The position numbers and the translations under genes were made by a program. A stretch of DNA of 64,000 nucleotides from Candidatus Heimdallarchaeota archaeon (GTDB lineage Archaea; Asgardarchaeota; Heimdallarchaeia; Heimdallarchaeales; Kariarchaeaceae). The stretch covers positions 186,001 through 250,000 of the forward strand of contig JADCLS010000008.1 of the NCBI GenBank assembly GCA_026702845.1, written 5' to 3'. This document shows positions 45,951-55,595 of the stretch, one piece after another. Position 1 is the stretch's first letter. Each line of letters starts with the position of its first letter. A model generated the notes under the pieces. The model made no database searches. It was given only the letters and a program-made list of their open reading frames with translations, and was not told the DNA's origin.

Positions 45951-47342
45951 ATGTCGAACACATACAATTATCTCATCTCAAAATCACATCCAAGTGGTGA
46001 TTTTGCAGTGCATCTACCAGATTGGGTGAAACATGCCAATATATATCATATCTATCCCCTAGGAATTTTTAATGCACCTCATGAAAATCATAACTACTTG
46101 GAGATTACTCCTAGATTACTCAAAATCCGGGACTTCTACGATCATTTTCAGCTGTTAGGAGTGAATGTAGTACAATTTGGGCCTCTATTCCAATCAACTA
46201 CCCATGGATATGATACTACAGATTACTTCAAGCTAGATAATAGATTGGGGACAAATGAGGATTGCTTTCGTATTATTTCTGAACTTCATGATCTAAGTAT
46301 AAAGGTGATGTTGGATGGTGTATTCAATCATGTGGGAAGGGATTTTTTTGCATTCCAAGATGTACTACATAGTAGACAGGCATCCAAGTATCTGGATTGG
46401 TTTCATATCGATTTCACATCCAATAATCAATTTAATGATGGTTTTGATTATATTGATTGGGAAGGTCATAAAAAACTGGTGCAACTAAATTATAAAAATT
46501 GTGAAGTCAGAGAATATATCCAATCAATATTGGAATTTTGGATGAATGAGATGGGAGTAGATGCCTGGAGAATTGATGTTGCCCATATGATGGATGTAGA
46601 TATATTACAATTCATTCGTCAAAAGGTGGAATCGATTAACCCAAATGCCATTCTTGTGGGTGAAATCACTTCAATTCCATATATAACACGTGTGAATGAA
46701 TCGACACTCCATTCCGCAACCGATTATGAAACCTATACATCCATCAGGAAGGCTTTAAGCGAGGGGGATATGAGAATACTAGCTAGTACACTAAAGAACC
46801 TATATCACCCAGATAAAGGGATACATAGAGATCTATTTCTAATGAATTTTCTAGGAAATCATGATAGAGAACGTATTTCCACGAGAATAGGATATGAAAA
46901 TCTAATGAATGCCTTTTGTGTTCTGTATACCATTCCGGGGTATCCTAAGATTTATTATGGTGATGAATTTGCTCTACAGGGTAAGAAAGAAAGGTACTCT
47001 GATTGGAGCCTTCGTCAACCATTACAACTTACAGAAGAGCTAACAAGAGAATTTCTACCACATATTATTTCACTTCAGAGAATCAGAGCTACACATGGAG
47101 CGATCGTGAATGGATCATTACAAGTGATGTATTCAGATCGGGATACAATAGCCTATAAGCGCGATAATGGAAAGGAGAAAATTATCATTGTGATTAATCA
47201 TTCTACTGAAGTTCGAAGGATTGAGTTACTTCTACCCAATTTGGGACCCACTATTTTACTAGGTAATATTGAACTTGAGATCCGTGATAATAAAATGATA
47301 AGTATTCTATCTGGGAAATCAAGCAGTATTATCAAAGTCTAG
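45951..47342 (+). CDS. Alpha-amylase family (GH13) enzyme
   Basis: A 463-residue TIM-barrel enzyme with the conserved regions D-G-V-F-N-H, A-W-R-I-D-V-A-H (nucleophile Asp), V-G-E-I-T (acid/base Glu) and F-L-G-N-H-D (transition-state Asp). No signal peptide is seen, so it is probably cytoplasmic and acts on glycogen-like glucans or oligosaccharides. The C-terminal beta domain is short. The stop overlaps the convergent DUF2203 gene by 4 bp. Confidence 0.9.
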   Translation: MSNTYNYLISKSHPSGDFAVHLPDWVKHANIYHIYPLGIFNAPHENHNYLEITPRLLKIRDFYDHFQLLGVNVVQFGPLFQSTTHGYDTTDYFKLDNRLGTNEDCFRIISELHDLSIKVMLDGVFNHVGRDFFAFQDVLHSRQASKYLDWFHIDFTSNNQFNDGFDYIDWEGHKKLVQLNYKNCEVREYIQSILEFWMNEMGVDAWRIDVAHMMDVDILQFIRQKVESINPNAILVGEITSIPYITRVNESTLHSATDYETYTSIRKALSEGDMRILASTLKNLYHPDKGIHRDLFLMNFLGNHDRERISTRIGYENLMNAFCVLYTIPGYPKIYYGDEFALQGKKERYSDWSLRQPLQLTEELTREFLPHIISLQRIRATHGAIVNGSLQVMYSDRDTIAYKRDNGKEKIIIVINHSTEVRRIELLLPNLGPTILLGNIELEIRDNKMISILSGKSSSIIKV

Positions 47343-47725
47343 TCGAAATCGATGAATTGTCTCCCCCTGTAACCTTCATTCCAGCCATGATAGAAAGTCA
47401 AACCGGGTTCACCAAGTTTGTAACATAACCAAACTTTCTCATCACCTCGAAAGCTGATAAAATCAATCAATCCTATACGAGGATCCTTTATAATGCAGTC
47501 AAGAGAAGTGATATCCTGCTGCAAGAAGAATATCTCCTCCTCAATCACATCTAGCTGATAACGTATATTGGAATACTTGGTATAATCAACCATACTGAAC
47601 TGCTTCTCTATTCGGGTGTACTCTACCAATTTTTCCTGAATCTCCTCAAGCATTGGTATGATCAGCTCTAGTCTCTCTTTTGCTTCTTTCACTGAGATGG
47701 GATGAATTATTACCTTATCATTCAC
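47339..47725 (-). CDS. DUF2203 family protein
   Basis: Helical N-terminus with a coiled coil, then K-D-P-R-I-G-L-I-D-F and V-W-L-C-Y-K-L-G-E-P, and an H-G-W-N-E-G-Y-R-G-R-Q ending, all signatures of DUF2203. Function unknown. Starts are uncertain: GTG 47725 with GTGAT upstream at 8 nt spacing is preferred to TTG 47734. Confidence 0.8.
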   Translation of the reverse strand: MNDKVIIHPISVKEAKERLELIIPMLEEIQEKLVEYTRIEKQFSMVDYTKYSNIRYQLDVIEEEIFFLQQDITSLDCIIKDPRIGLIDFISFRGDEKVWLCYKLGEPGLTFYHGWNEGYRGRQFIDFD

Positions 47726-47832
47726 AACAGTCAATCACTCTCTAGTATTTAAAAGATTAAGACAATTGAAATTACTACCACTAAATGTATACGAGGCCTA
47801 GATATAAATATAGGTACTGAGGAATAAAGGCT

Positions 47833-48888
47833 ATGGCACAACTATATTATACAATTGAAGAAATTGATACTCAAATCACAGAACTAGAGATACTCCATAC
47901 TTTCTGTGATTATCTGGATGAACGAATGAAGGAAATAGAGCCAGATCTACCTTCATTTAACCGGGAATCACGTATTGCGGATCTTCGTCATGGTAATCCC
48001 CATGAGGATATATTCCGCTGGATTGTGTGGGATGAGCATAAGGATAGGATTATCGGATCTGCAGATCTTTACCTCACCAGAATGGGCTCTCCAGCTTATG
48101 AAAAAAACAAGCATACTGGATGGGGATCAATTGGCGTCCATAAGGATTACAGGCTGCAGGGAATAGGAACACAACTTATGCGAGCAGTAATTCCGAAATT
48201 GATTGAGCAAGGTAGAACTATTTTCATGGGAGGATCTAATGAACCAGATGGAATGAACTGGGTGGATCACATAGGAATAGGAACTATCGCACTTGTAGAG
48301 TATGAAAATAGATTGTACATGAATCAGGTAAACTGGGACCTCATGGAGCAATGGGTAGCCGATGGGCCACATCTAGCACCTGGAGTAACCTTGAAAACAT
48401 TCAGTAGGATGTCAGATGCACTTATTGATCGATATGCTTCATTTATGACAAAAGCACTCAACTCGGTTCCCAAGGAGGATCTTGAGTGGGAGGCAGTTAT
48501 CACTCCGGAAGTCATACGTAACAACGAGGAGAGAACTGAGAAACTCAATGAGGATTGGATCAGCTTTGCCACTGTTGAGGAAAACGGAGATTTCAGTGGT
48601 ATGACGGAGATATTCTATCCCAGGGTGGATAAATTTCTTATCTGGCAAGGATTAACTGCAGTATTAGAGGAATATCGAGGTAAAAAACTAGGAAAATGGC
48701 TCAAAGCCTCTGCTATGCTTTATATCCGGGATCATTATCCAGACGTAAAATTCATTCAGACTGAGAATGCTAATGTCAATGATGCCATGCTTGGAATCAA
48801 TACTAAAATGGGATTCAAGCTGCATAAACAACGAAATGAGTATAAATTCACCATTGATGAATTAAAAGACAAATTCTTAGATATTTAA
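47833..48888 (+). CDS. Tandem GNAT acetyltransferase
   Basis: Residues 1-170 contain one GNAT domain with the acetyl-CoA loop Y-R-L-Q-G-I-G-T-Q-L-M, and residues 185-350 a second with Y-R-G-K-K-L-G-K-W-L-K. The second Q/R-x-x-G-x-A/G motif differs slightly. Double-GNAT proteins acetylate amines or peptides; substrate unknown. The ATG follows GAGGAATAAAGGCT. Confidence 0.83.
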   Translation: MAQLYYTIEEIDTQITELEILHTFCDYLDERMKEIEPDLPSFNRESRIADLRHGNPHEDIFRWIVWDEHKDRIIGSADLYLTRMGSPAYEKNKHTGWGSIGVHKDYRLQGIGTQLMRAVIPKLIEQGRTIFMGGSNEPDGMNWVDHIGIGTIALVEYENRLYMNQVNWDLMEQWVADGPHLAPGVTLKTFSRMSDALIDRYASFMTKALNSVPKEDLEWEAVITPEVIRNNEERTEKLNEDWISFATVEENGDFSGMTEIFYPRVDKFLIWQGLTAVLEEYRGKKLGKWLKASAMLYIRDHYPDVKFIQTENANVNDAMLGINTKMGFKLHKQRNEYKFTIDELKDKFLDI

Positions 48889-48924
48889 TTTTCAAGAAAT
48901 ATGTAATATCGATCAAATAATCAT

Positions 48925-49644
48925 TCATCGTGATTTCCTTTTTGCTATGGTAATGATTACAATAAAAGGGATATAATTAATACTATCTGATGAAGCTTCA
49001 TAACTGGATATATCACTTTCAAGATCGTAGGTGATGGAAAAATTTGGTGCAGTTGAACCAGAATAATCAGTCTCGTAGGTAAACGACACAACCAATCCAG
49101 TAGATCTGCTTACGACTAGTGTTTCTGATCCAGCTTTTGTTGCTTCAATTCTATCATCAGTAAATACAACATTATCATAGATATTACGTTCCTGATAATC
49201 CTCAAATAACTCATCTAATGAGTAAACATCCTGATTAATCTGATAAATCAAAGGATAAAATAAAGGGAGAAAAAAGCCCACATCATAATGAATTATTGAA
49301 TCCCCGTCTCCCTCTTCGTAAAAAGTTGTTTCCTCCATCCCTACAGGACTTCTCCTGGCTGGCTTGATACTTCTTGTTTCATTAAGAGTGATCATATAAT
49401 AATCCCAAACCTCATAATATGATACATTTAGAGGAACATCAGATATAGCTTCCACTTCAATAGATGAACCGACCTCTAACATTGATAGATCATCATACTT
49501 CTCCAAAGCTGCTGAGGATTTTGATATTGAGGTCACTGTCCATATAGCATGATCTCCCTGCTGTGACATAGATGGATGAAAATTATTAGCCGTTGTAGGA
49601 ATAACAAACAGAAATAATACTATGCAAATCAGCCATACTTTCAT
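48925..49644 (-). CDS. Secreted membrane-anchored protein of unknown function
   Basis: A clear signal peptide (residues 1-19, hydrophobic then A-N-N) is followed by a beta-rich extracytoplasmic domain with N-x-S/T sequons that AglB could glycosylate. A C-terminal hydrophobic segment precedes a K-R-K-S-R tail. This is an ectodomain with a C-terminal anchor. I recognise no family. Confidence 0.6.
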   Translation of the reverse strand: MKVWLICIVLFLFVIPTTANNFHPSMSQQGDHAIWTVTSISKSSAALEKYDDLSMLEVGSSIEVEAISDVPLNVSYYEVWDYYMITLNETRSIKPARRSPVGMEETTFYEEGDGDSIIHYDVGFFLPLFYPLIYQINQDVYSLDELFEDYQERNIYDNVVFTDDRIEATKAGSETLVVSRSTGLVVSFTYETDYSGSTAPNFSITYDLESDISSYEASSDSINYIPFIVIITIAKRKSR

Positions 49645-49756
49645 TCAACTAGGAAAATCAGTGTTCATATTTATTTAATTCCAAATTACCTTATTATTTT
49701 GATACTATTACTTTAATGGGAGATAAAACTGGAAACATGACGTAAAGTGTCAAATA

Positions 49757-51475
49757 CTACTTGAGTTCAACTGATAATGAATCTTTTCCAGCTCGATCAA
49801 ATGAAACTCTGAATGTAACCTTGGTTCCAGGTTTTGCCTTCACTACAACATTGTAGGTCCATTTCTGATCCTCAGGGCTTAGTCCACCGAATATAGAAGC
49901 ACGCATCTTATTAGAACGTCCCTGAAGATGTGGTATAGTAATTTCATCTTTAATGGGTGCAATCAATTCTACCTCACCCTCAATCTTTAATTTACCTTCA
50001 TGGGCTACTTTTCGCATTAGTGCTTGTTGAGATACATAGGTAGGAAGAAAGCCAGTATTCATGATAGAAAGATACACCTTGAAGGCATTATTCTCCAATT
50101 TCTCTATTTCATATGATTGGAAATATACTCGTGGATTAACCTGAGCATGGGCGAGATTGAAGAGCATATTCTTATGACAGATATCCTGTAGATAATTATT
50201 GATGAGTGGAGGGTTCTGCCAGGTATACTTGAATTTCCATCCTCCAATCTCCACCTTACCCAGCTGGGAATGCTCATACTCAGACCAATTCACAAATCCT
50301 TCTCCTTTGAGCACATCATCATTCCATTTGAGTAATTTCAGCTCTTCCTCCTCGGTTCGCTCATACATGAGGAACTTGATGAAATCACGATCCTCTATTC
50401 CAGCCTCCTTGATCATATCCCAGAGCTCAGTGGAGAAGGAGAAGATGCCAAAATGCTCCAGTACCCAGTCTAGAAATCCTCCGAGTAACTCTGATTTTCG
50501 CTCATACTTGAAATCCTTGTTGATGTTGATACATGGATAACCAGTCAATTTCTCTCCCACCTTACCCAGATGCTGATAGACCTCGAGATCATGAGTTTCC
50601 AGAGCATCATCACTTGTGAAACTTAACGGTCGCAGAATCACACCTGAGAAGGTATGGAAGGATTGTACACCACAGATATTGGGATGTGCCCGGAAGAAAT
50701 CAGCGATGCTTCTTGTCTCAGGTTCAGAGTGTGGGAATGGGCCAGCACCTGATTGTTTGTATTCCTGTGCCCATGGTCCACTTGGATTATTACGGTTGAG
50801 ATCCAAACCTTCAGGTGATCGAGCAATGGAAGTAGGCTCACCCTCTTTCCATTTGTGCATAGTACCCTCAGGATACATGCGGTAGAAGGGACCCTCTCCA
50901 AAATCATCTATAGCTCTTTTTATCATGAGTCTGGGGTCTTTATCTGAGATTTTCCAATCACCCAGTGGATCCTCCTTTCTCATCAGAAGAATTTCTCCAT
51001 CATTATTAATATCATCCTCATGAAAACCAGGTAATTTCTCATCAAATGGCCACCAACGTGTAGAGCTACGCAGAATATGAGGGGAGGTCAAATATCGTTC
51101 CGCACCATCTGCTGAAATTCTTGGAACCACATAGAAGGTAAATTTGTCCAGAAGGTTGGAGATCTGAGATTCCTTTTCGTAATGGGATAGAAGGTAGTAA
51201 ATAGTGTAGAGTGATACTGTGGATCCTGTAACCTCACCAGCATGAATATTGGCCTCCACATAGTATGCTGGCTTGTCCAAATCAGAATCGCAGTTCATGA
51301 AATTTGTTATTTTGGCCACCCAAATGTCTCTTCCCTCATATGTCTGTCCAATAACCTCCAATTTCATCAGATCAGGAAATATATCCTGCCAAGATGCAAG
51401 CAATGATCTCATCTCTTCATGCTTGTAGTACTTAAAATCAAAATCTTCTGCCTGAGGTAGTGTTTCTAGGCCCAT
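49757..51475 (-). CDS. Zinc carboxypeptidase (M14 family)
   Basis: A 572-residue protein. The zinc ligands are N-I-H-A-G-E (His78, Glu81) and S-F-H (His in S-F-H-T-F-S-G), the substrate-binding N-R-N-N-P region is present, and the catalytic Glu lies in F-S-T-E-L-W. A C-terminal domain of about 170 residues follows. No signal peptide is seen. The start has GGAGGT 9 nt upstream. It removes C-terminal residues from peptides. Confidence 0.9.
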   Translation of the reverse strand: MGLETLPQAEDFDFKYYKHEEMRSLLASWQDIFPDLMKLEVIGQTYEGRDIWVAKITNFMNCDSDLDKPAYYVEANIHAGEVTGSTVSLYTIYYLLSHYEKESQISNLLDKFTFYVVPRISADGAERYLTSPHILRSSTRWWPFDEKLPGFHEDDINNDGEILLMRKEDPLGDWKISDKDPRLMIKRAIDDFGEGPFYRMYPEGTMHKWKEGEPTSIARSPEGLDLNRNNPSGPWAQEYKQSGAGPFPHSEPETRSIADFFRAHPNICGVQSFHTFSGVILRPLSFTSDDALETHDLEVYQHLGKVGEKLTGYPCININKDFKYERKSELLGGFLDWVLEHFGIFSFSTELWDMIKEAGIEDRDFIKFLMYERTEEEELKLLKWNDDVLKGEGFVNWSEYEHSQLGKVEIGGWKFKYTWQNPPLINNYLQDICHKNMLFNLAHAQVNPRVYFQSYEIEKLENNAFKVYLSIMNTGFLPTYVSQQALMRKVAHEGKLKIEGEVELIAPIKDEITIPHLQGRSNKMRASIFGGLSPEDQKWTYNVVVKAKPGTKVTFRVSFDRAGKDSLSVELK

Positions 51476-51622
51476 GCTGTTTCTACCTCCTTTGTGTACT
51501 TAAGTTCTTTTTGAGTAGTAGTGGAGAATGAAAAAAATCATAGATGGTGATAATGTAATTCATGAATGTTAGCAATACTGCAACAGAGAATCATTAAATA
51601 CATAAGAGATCCAATTTATAGT

Positions 51623-52051
51623 ATGGATAAAGATCAATTTCTCCTACTTTTTCTTGGAGCATTTGTGGTACTCAATATAGTTGTACTCATACTCGATGTA
51701 TAGCAGGGAGATGTGATATCCAGTCTAAGACCTTCAAAAGACAATATAGAGATACACAATAGGACCATACAGGGATATGAACCTCTGTACCTAGAAGCCA
51801 TAAAGAAGAAAAATAAAACGTACCCAAAAGGATGGATCAAACCACTGCGACAGCCCGTGCTTAAGGTGGCTGAATCCAATTGTGTGATTTGTCTAGGTGA
51901 GATATCCAATCCACTAATGGGAGTGGTTTTTTCTTGCTGCAAATACAAAGTACATATATTGCATCTGGATAAATGGCTACAGCTTAATTCTTCCTGTCCT
52001 GCTTGTGGCAAAGAACCTGTACAAACCTATAATTTACCTATTGAGTATTGA
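51623..52051 (+). CDS. RING-like zinc protein with membrane anchor, split by in-frame TAG
   Basis: From ATG 51623 a 26-codon hydrophobic helix (M-D-K-D-Q-F-L-L-L-F-L-G) is followed by TAG at 51701-51703. The same frame then continues as Q-G-D-V-I-S-S-L for 112 codons, ending in C-V-I-C, H-I-L-H-L and C-P-A-C. That C-x2-C...H-x2-H...C-x2-C layout is RING-like. An ATTAAATAC element about 28 nt before ATG 51623 supports it as the true start. A GTG at 51713 could start the second part alone. TAG is an ordinary stop in other genes here, so global recoding is unlikely. Confidence 0.6.
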
Positions 52052-52086
52052 TATGAATATGAAAGTTGAAATGATAGATAAATAAT

Positions 52087-52887
52087 TTATTCGCCAGTGA
52101 ATTTTGGTTTACGTTTGGCTAGAAGTGCAGTAACTCCCTCTTCAAGATCCTTGGACTTGGCAAGATCTGCAAATAACTGGGCCTCGTAGTTGTTACCATC
52201 AAGAATGCTCATGGTTCTGCTGGCATTCATTGCCTTTTTGGCTGCATCAAGAGCCAGTGGTGCATTATCAGCAATCTGTGTGGCCATGAACCCAGCTGTT
52301 GCTGCAAGCTCATCCTTGGGTACGATCTTTGATATGAGTCCCATTGCCTCTGCCTCCTTGGCAGAATACATGCCTCCGGTGAGGACCATCTCACGTGCCT
52401 TGGACATACCTACTAGGTATCCAAGTCTCTGGGTTCCTCCCCATGCTGGGATGAGGCCTAGTTTAACTTCAGGGGCTCCAACTTTCACTTCCTCGTGAGC
52501 TATTCTGATATCACAGGCCATTGCAATCTCAAGTCCACCACCTAGAGTGAGACCATTAAGTGCAGCAATAGTTGGCTTGGCAAAGGATTCGATCCTGCGG
52601 AATACTTCTTGTCCTCGCAGAATAAATTTGCCCATTTCTTCTGGTGTACTGGTTGTCATAGATTTCACATCTGCACCAGCGGAAAATGCCTTCTCACCAG
52701 AACCGGTGATGATGACAACTCTGACATCCTTATCTGCCTCAGCCTTATCAAGGGCAGCCATCACGCCTTCCATAAGATCGGCGGAAAAAGTATTGAGTGC
52801 CTCTGGCCTATTTAGTGTAATTTGAGCGATGTTCTCGCTGTCGCTTAAAAACGTTCCAATTTTCTCGTATAGTACTACGTCTGACAT
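52087..52887 (-). CDS. Enoyl-CoA hydratase (crotonase family)
   Basis: The oxyanion-hole sequence A-F-S-A-G-A-D and the second segment N-G-L-T-L-G-G-G are present, along with P-E-V and R-E-M-V-L-T-G carrying the two catalytic Glu of hydratases. It hydrates trans-2-enoyl-CoA. TTTATAAA lies about 29 nt before the ATG. The acyl-CoA motif is at 52965-52987. Confidence 0.93.
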   Translation of the reverse strand: MSDVVLYEKIGTFLSDSENIAQITLNRPEALNTFSADLMEGVMAALDKAEADKDVRVVIITGSGEKAFSAGADVKSMTTSTPEEMGKFILRGQEVFRRIESFAKPTIAALNGLTLGGGLEIAMACDIRIAHEEVKVGAPEVKLGLIPAWGGTQRLGYLVGMSKAREMVLTGGMYSAKEAEAMGLISKIVPKDELAATAGFMATQIADNAPLALDAAKKAMNASRTMSILDGNNYEAQLFADLAKSKDLEEGVTALLAKRKPKFTGE

Positions 52888-52964
52888 ACTAAAATCAGTA
52901 CAGGTGAAATTTTTTATAAAGTTAATGCAGATGAAGGCGGAATTTTCGTAATTTTTTTTGAAAA

Positions 52965-52987
52965 TTCTACCTATAGGTAGGTAAATA
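52965..52987. promoter_or_regulatory. Acyl-CoA motif site 2
   Basis: Here the core forms the perfect palindrome CTACCTATAGGTAG (52967-52980), followed by GTAAATA. It lies 78-100 bp before the enoyl-CoA hydratase start, upstream of its TATA box. Confidence 0.6.
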
Positions 52988-53137
52988 TATTGTCATCTCA
53001 TCTCCAATCCGCATTTTTGGATTGACATTCGTGATATTTGACTCTTTATATCGGATCTTGGTAAATGTGGATAAGAATGGGATTTAACTGATAGATGTAT
53101 ACGTAGATATATATTAATCCAATATTCATGTGGAGAT

Positions 53138-54208
53138 ATGAATAAGATCCTCAAAGGTGATACTATAGAGATGCTCAGAACTCTTGATGATGCCAGTGTG
53201 GATCTGATCTTTGCTGATCCTCCCTATTTCCTTCAGCTGCAAAAGGAATTATTGCGACCCAATGAGAATAAATTCAATGGGGTGGATCACGAGTGGGATA
53301 AATTTGAATCACTCGAAGCCTATGATGTGTTCACCCGAGATTGGTTATCAGAATGCAAGAGAGTACTCAAGGCAAATGGTACCATTTGGGTGATCGGTTC
53401 CTATCACAATATCTTCAGACTGGGTTATATCCTGCAGGATCTGGGTTACTGGATACTCAATGACATCATCTGGGTGAAAACCAACCCCGTACCGAATTTC
53501 AGGGGATCTCGATTCAATAATGCCCACGAAACCATGATCTGGGCATCAAAAACTAAAGAATCAAAATTCACCTTCAATTACCAGATGATGAAAGCTTATA
53601 ATGGTGGTAAGCAGATGCGGTCAGATTGGCTTATCCCCATCTGCACTGGAAAGGAACGATTGATGATCGAAGGTGAGAAAGCACATCCCACCCAGAAACC
53701 CGAGGCTCTGTTGCAGCGCATCATCCTCTCCTCATCGAATATTGGGGATACGGTGCTAGATCCCTTTTTTGGTTCTGGAACCACTGGTGCAGTAGCCAAG
53801 CAATTGCAACGTAACTGGATTGGAATTGAAAGGGATGGGACCTATGTTAAAGTGGCCCATGAACGCATAGATAAGGTGCAGGTACTTGATGAGCAACTAT
53901 TCTACACTGCATCCAAGCGAGATCTACCACGAGTATCCATGGCTAACCTTGTAGAGGCAGGATATCTCAAGGCTGGAGACCAACTAGTATCTACCGATGG
54001 AAGGAATATAGTCACTGTGAAGCAGGATGGTCGAGTGACGGTGAACAATCATACAGGATCAATACACAAGATAGGTGCAAAGCTACAGGAAAAAAAGACA
54101 TGTAACGGCTGGAGTTACTGGAAAAATAATGAAATGCTACTTGACAAACTTCGTGATCAGTACCGTAGAGAGATCTTAGGGCTTGATTTCGAGGAAATTG
54201 TGGAATAA
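53138..54208 (+). CDS. N6-adenine DNA methyltransferase with RAMA domain, HinfI/CcrM-like
   Basis: D-P-P-Y at residues 27-30 (catalytic motif IV) precedes the target-recognition part and L-D-P-F-F-G-S-G-T-T-G (SAM motif I) near residue 205, the beta-class order. The last 90 residues hold a RAMA domain with G-S-I-H-K-I-G-A and C-N-G-W-S-Y-W. This architecture is that of M.HinfI/CcrM, which methylates GANTC. No restriction endonuclease is nearby, so it is an orphan methylase. Confidence 0.85.
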   Translation: MNKILKGDTIEMLRTLDDASVDLIFADPPYFLQLQKELLRPNENKFNGVDHEWDKFESLEAYDVFTRDWLSECKRVLKANGTIWVIGSYHNIFRLGYILQDLGYWILNDIIWVKTNPVPNFRGSRFNNAHETMIWASKTKESKFTFNYQMMKAYNGGKQMRSDWLIPICTGKERLMIEGEKAHPTQKPEALLQRIILSSSNIGDTVLDPFFGSGTTGAVAKQLQRNWIGIERDGTYVKVAHERIDKVQVLDEQLFYTASKRDLPRVSMANLVEAGYLKAGDQLVSTDGRNIVTVKQDGRVTVNNHTGSIHKIGAKLQEKKTCNGWSYWKNNEMLLDKLRDQYRREILGLDFEEIVE

Positions 54209-55183
54209 TTACACCTTTGGCATTCCTGAAGCTTCTGCACGTAATGTTTGATTAAATTCCAGCTCCATTCTATACATGATAAGAAATTCCTGCATTTTCA
54301 TCCGATACATCGGAATTTTATCTAGATGCACCTGGGAAAGAAACTGCATGAGATCTGTGATCACCGCATTTATCTCGGCTATCATATAGTCTCTAAAACG
54401 CAGAATATCATGTGCATGGCTAAGGTAGTAGATTAGACCCTTATTAAATGCAGGTGATCTATCCATACGAAATATGTTGAATAGGGATTGTAACCACTGA
54501 TAGATCCAGCTGGACCCAAAAGCTGAATCATCTAGAGGTAGAAGGGATTTCAGATCAACGAATTCCTCATTTCCTCTGTTCGGATGATATTTTATTATCA
54601 AATCAAGTATAAGATCAAGAAATTCAAAACCAAATGAGTCATCAATATCTTGCATTAGCAGCTGGTTCATCTTACGTTGACGGTGATTACGCCTCAATTC
54701 AGCTATGTTTGACACCCCTATCTTCATGGCCTGCCCACAGTGTTCAGGAGTAACTGGTTCATCATCACCAAGAAAGCTGATCTCCTCTAAATATTCACAT
54801 TCCTTGCAGATATATATGGCAATAGACCTAGGATAGCGATCATAGATCTTCAATCTGCGGATACGCTCAATTTGTGCTTTTTGATAGGGATTATCCTCGA
54901 ATAATTCTCTGGGCATGTTGTTCAGTCGATCAAGATCATGTCTCAGCCGGTACATATCTGCATTGAATTCCAAAGCTGCTGCAACCTTAGGGAATTTTTC
55001 TGCTGCATCAGGATGCAGATATTCCTCTGGATTCTCCTCTATCTGGTATGGTTCCAGCTCCATGGTGTTGCAGGTGGCACAGTACCACCAACTGCTGATG
55101 GTCTCGGTTACTCCTTTGGCCCCATTGCGATGGTACACGCGCTTCATGGCATATTCACAGGTAGGACATCGTGGTTTTTTCAT
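54209..55183 (-). CDS. Zinc-ribbon protein of unknown function
   Basis: The N-terminus has a C-P-T-C...C-A-T-C zinc ribbon, with a second at about 125-150 (C-K-E-C and the following C-G-Q). A long helical C-terminal domain of about 170 residues follows. The gene ends directly after the methyltransferase stop on the opposite strand. No family recognised. Confidence 0.6.
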   Translation of the reverse strand: MKKPRCPTCEYAMKRVYHRNGAKGVTETISSWWYCATCNTMELEPYQIEENPEEYLHPDAAEKFPKVAAALEFNADMYRLRHDLDRLNNMPRELFEDNPYQKAQIERIRRLKIYDRYPRSIAIYICKECEYLEEISFLGDDEPVTPEHCGQAMKIGVSNIAELRRNHRQRKMNQLLMQDIDDSFGFEFLDLILDLIIKYHPNRGNEEFVDLKSLLPLDDSAFGSSWIYQWLQSLFNIFRMDRSPAFNKGLIYYLSHAHDILRFRDYMIAEINAVITDLMQFLSQVHLDKIPMYRMKMQEFLIMYRMELEFNQTLRAEASGMPKV

Positions 55184-55481
55184 ATGGGTAATAAGCAGAA
55201 AAGAGGATATAAGTATTAATCTTCAAAAAACTGTAGTAAGTATCAGTAAAATTACTAAAATATCACAATATGAATGATTTTGAAAGGAAGAAGTTAATCT
55301 TTGATATTTATAAAATAATTGATTTTTAGAATAAAATCCCGCTAAATACGCAAAATTCTGTACTATTATTGCAATCCATACTGTCTACAGTTTAAAGAAT
55401 AGCATAGGATGAGCCCAATAATACTTTCAACCTACTCCCTACTGCTTCTGACACTTAATAATCAAGCATTTCATACATCTC

Positions 55482-55595
55482 ATGCTAAAATCAAAACTAC
55501 TACGCATAACAATCGCACTTCTACCACTTCTCCTAGGAATAATTTTCACAGGAACTGCCTGTGATCACACTGACCATTTTGTTGGTGGTTGTTAA
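55482..55595 (+). CDS. Small Cys/His-rich exported or lipoprotein-like peptide
   Basis: A 37-codon frame with a hydrophobic signal-like stretch (L-L-R-I-T-I-A-L-L-P-L-L-L-G) then T-G-T-A-C-D-H-T-D-H and a final G-G-C. A TTAATAAT element about 25 nt upstream suits leaderless transcription. The stop overlaps the convergent TPR gene by 4 bp. Confidence 0.45.
   Translation: MLKSKLLRITIALLPLLLGIIFTGTACDHTDHFVGGC

Noticed and set aside
51701..51703. Global use of TAG as pyrrolysine
   Set aside because: Several firmly identified genes (GH13, KamA-family, Eis-like) end in TAG, so it is a normal stop; only a local event is possible.
51634..52011. A 125-codon minus-strand frame overlapping the RING-like protein
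   Set aside because: The opposite strand encodes a coherent zinc motif and has a promoter-like element; this one has none.
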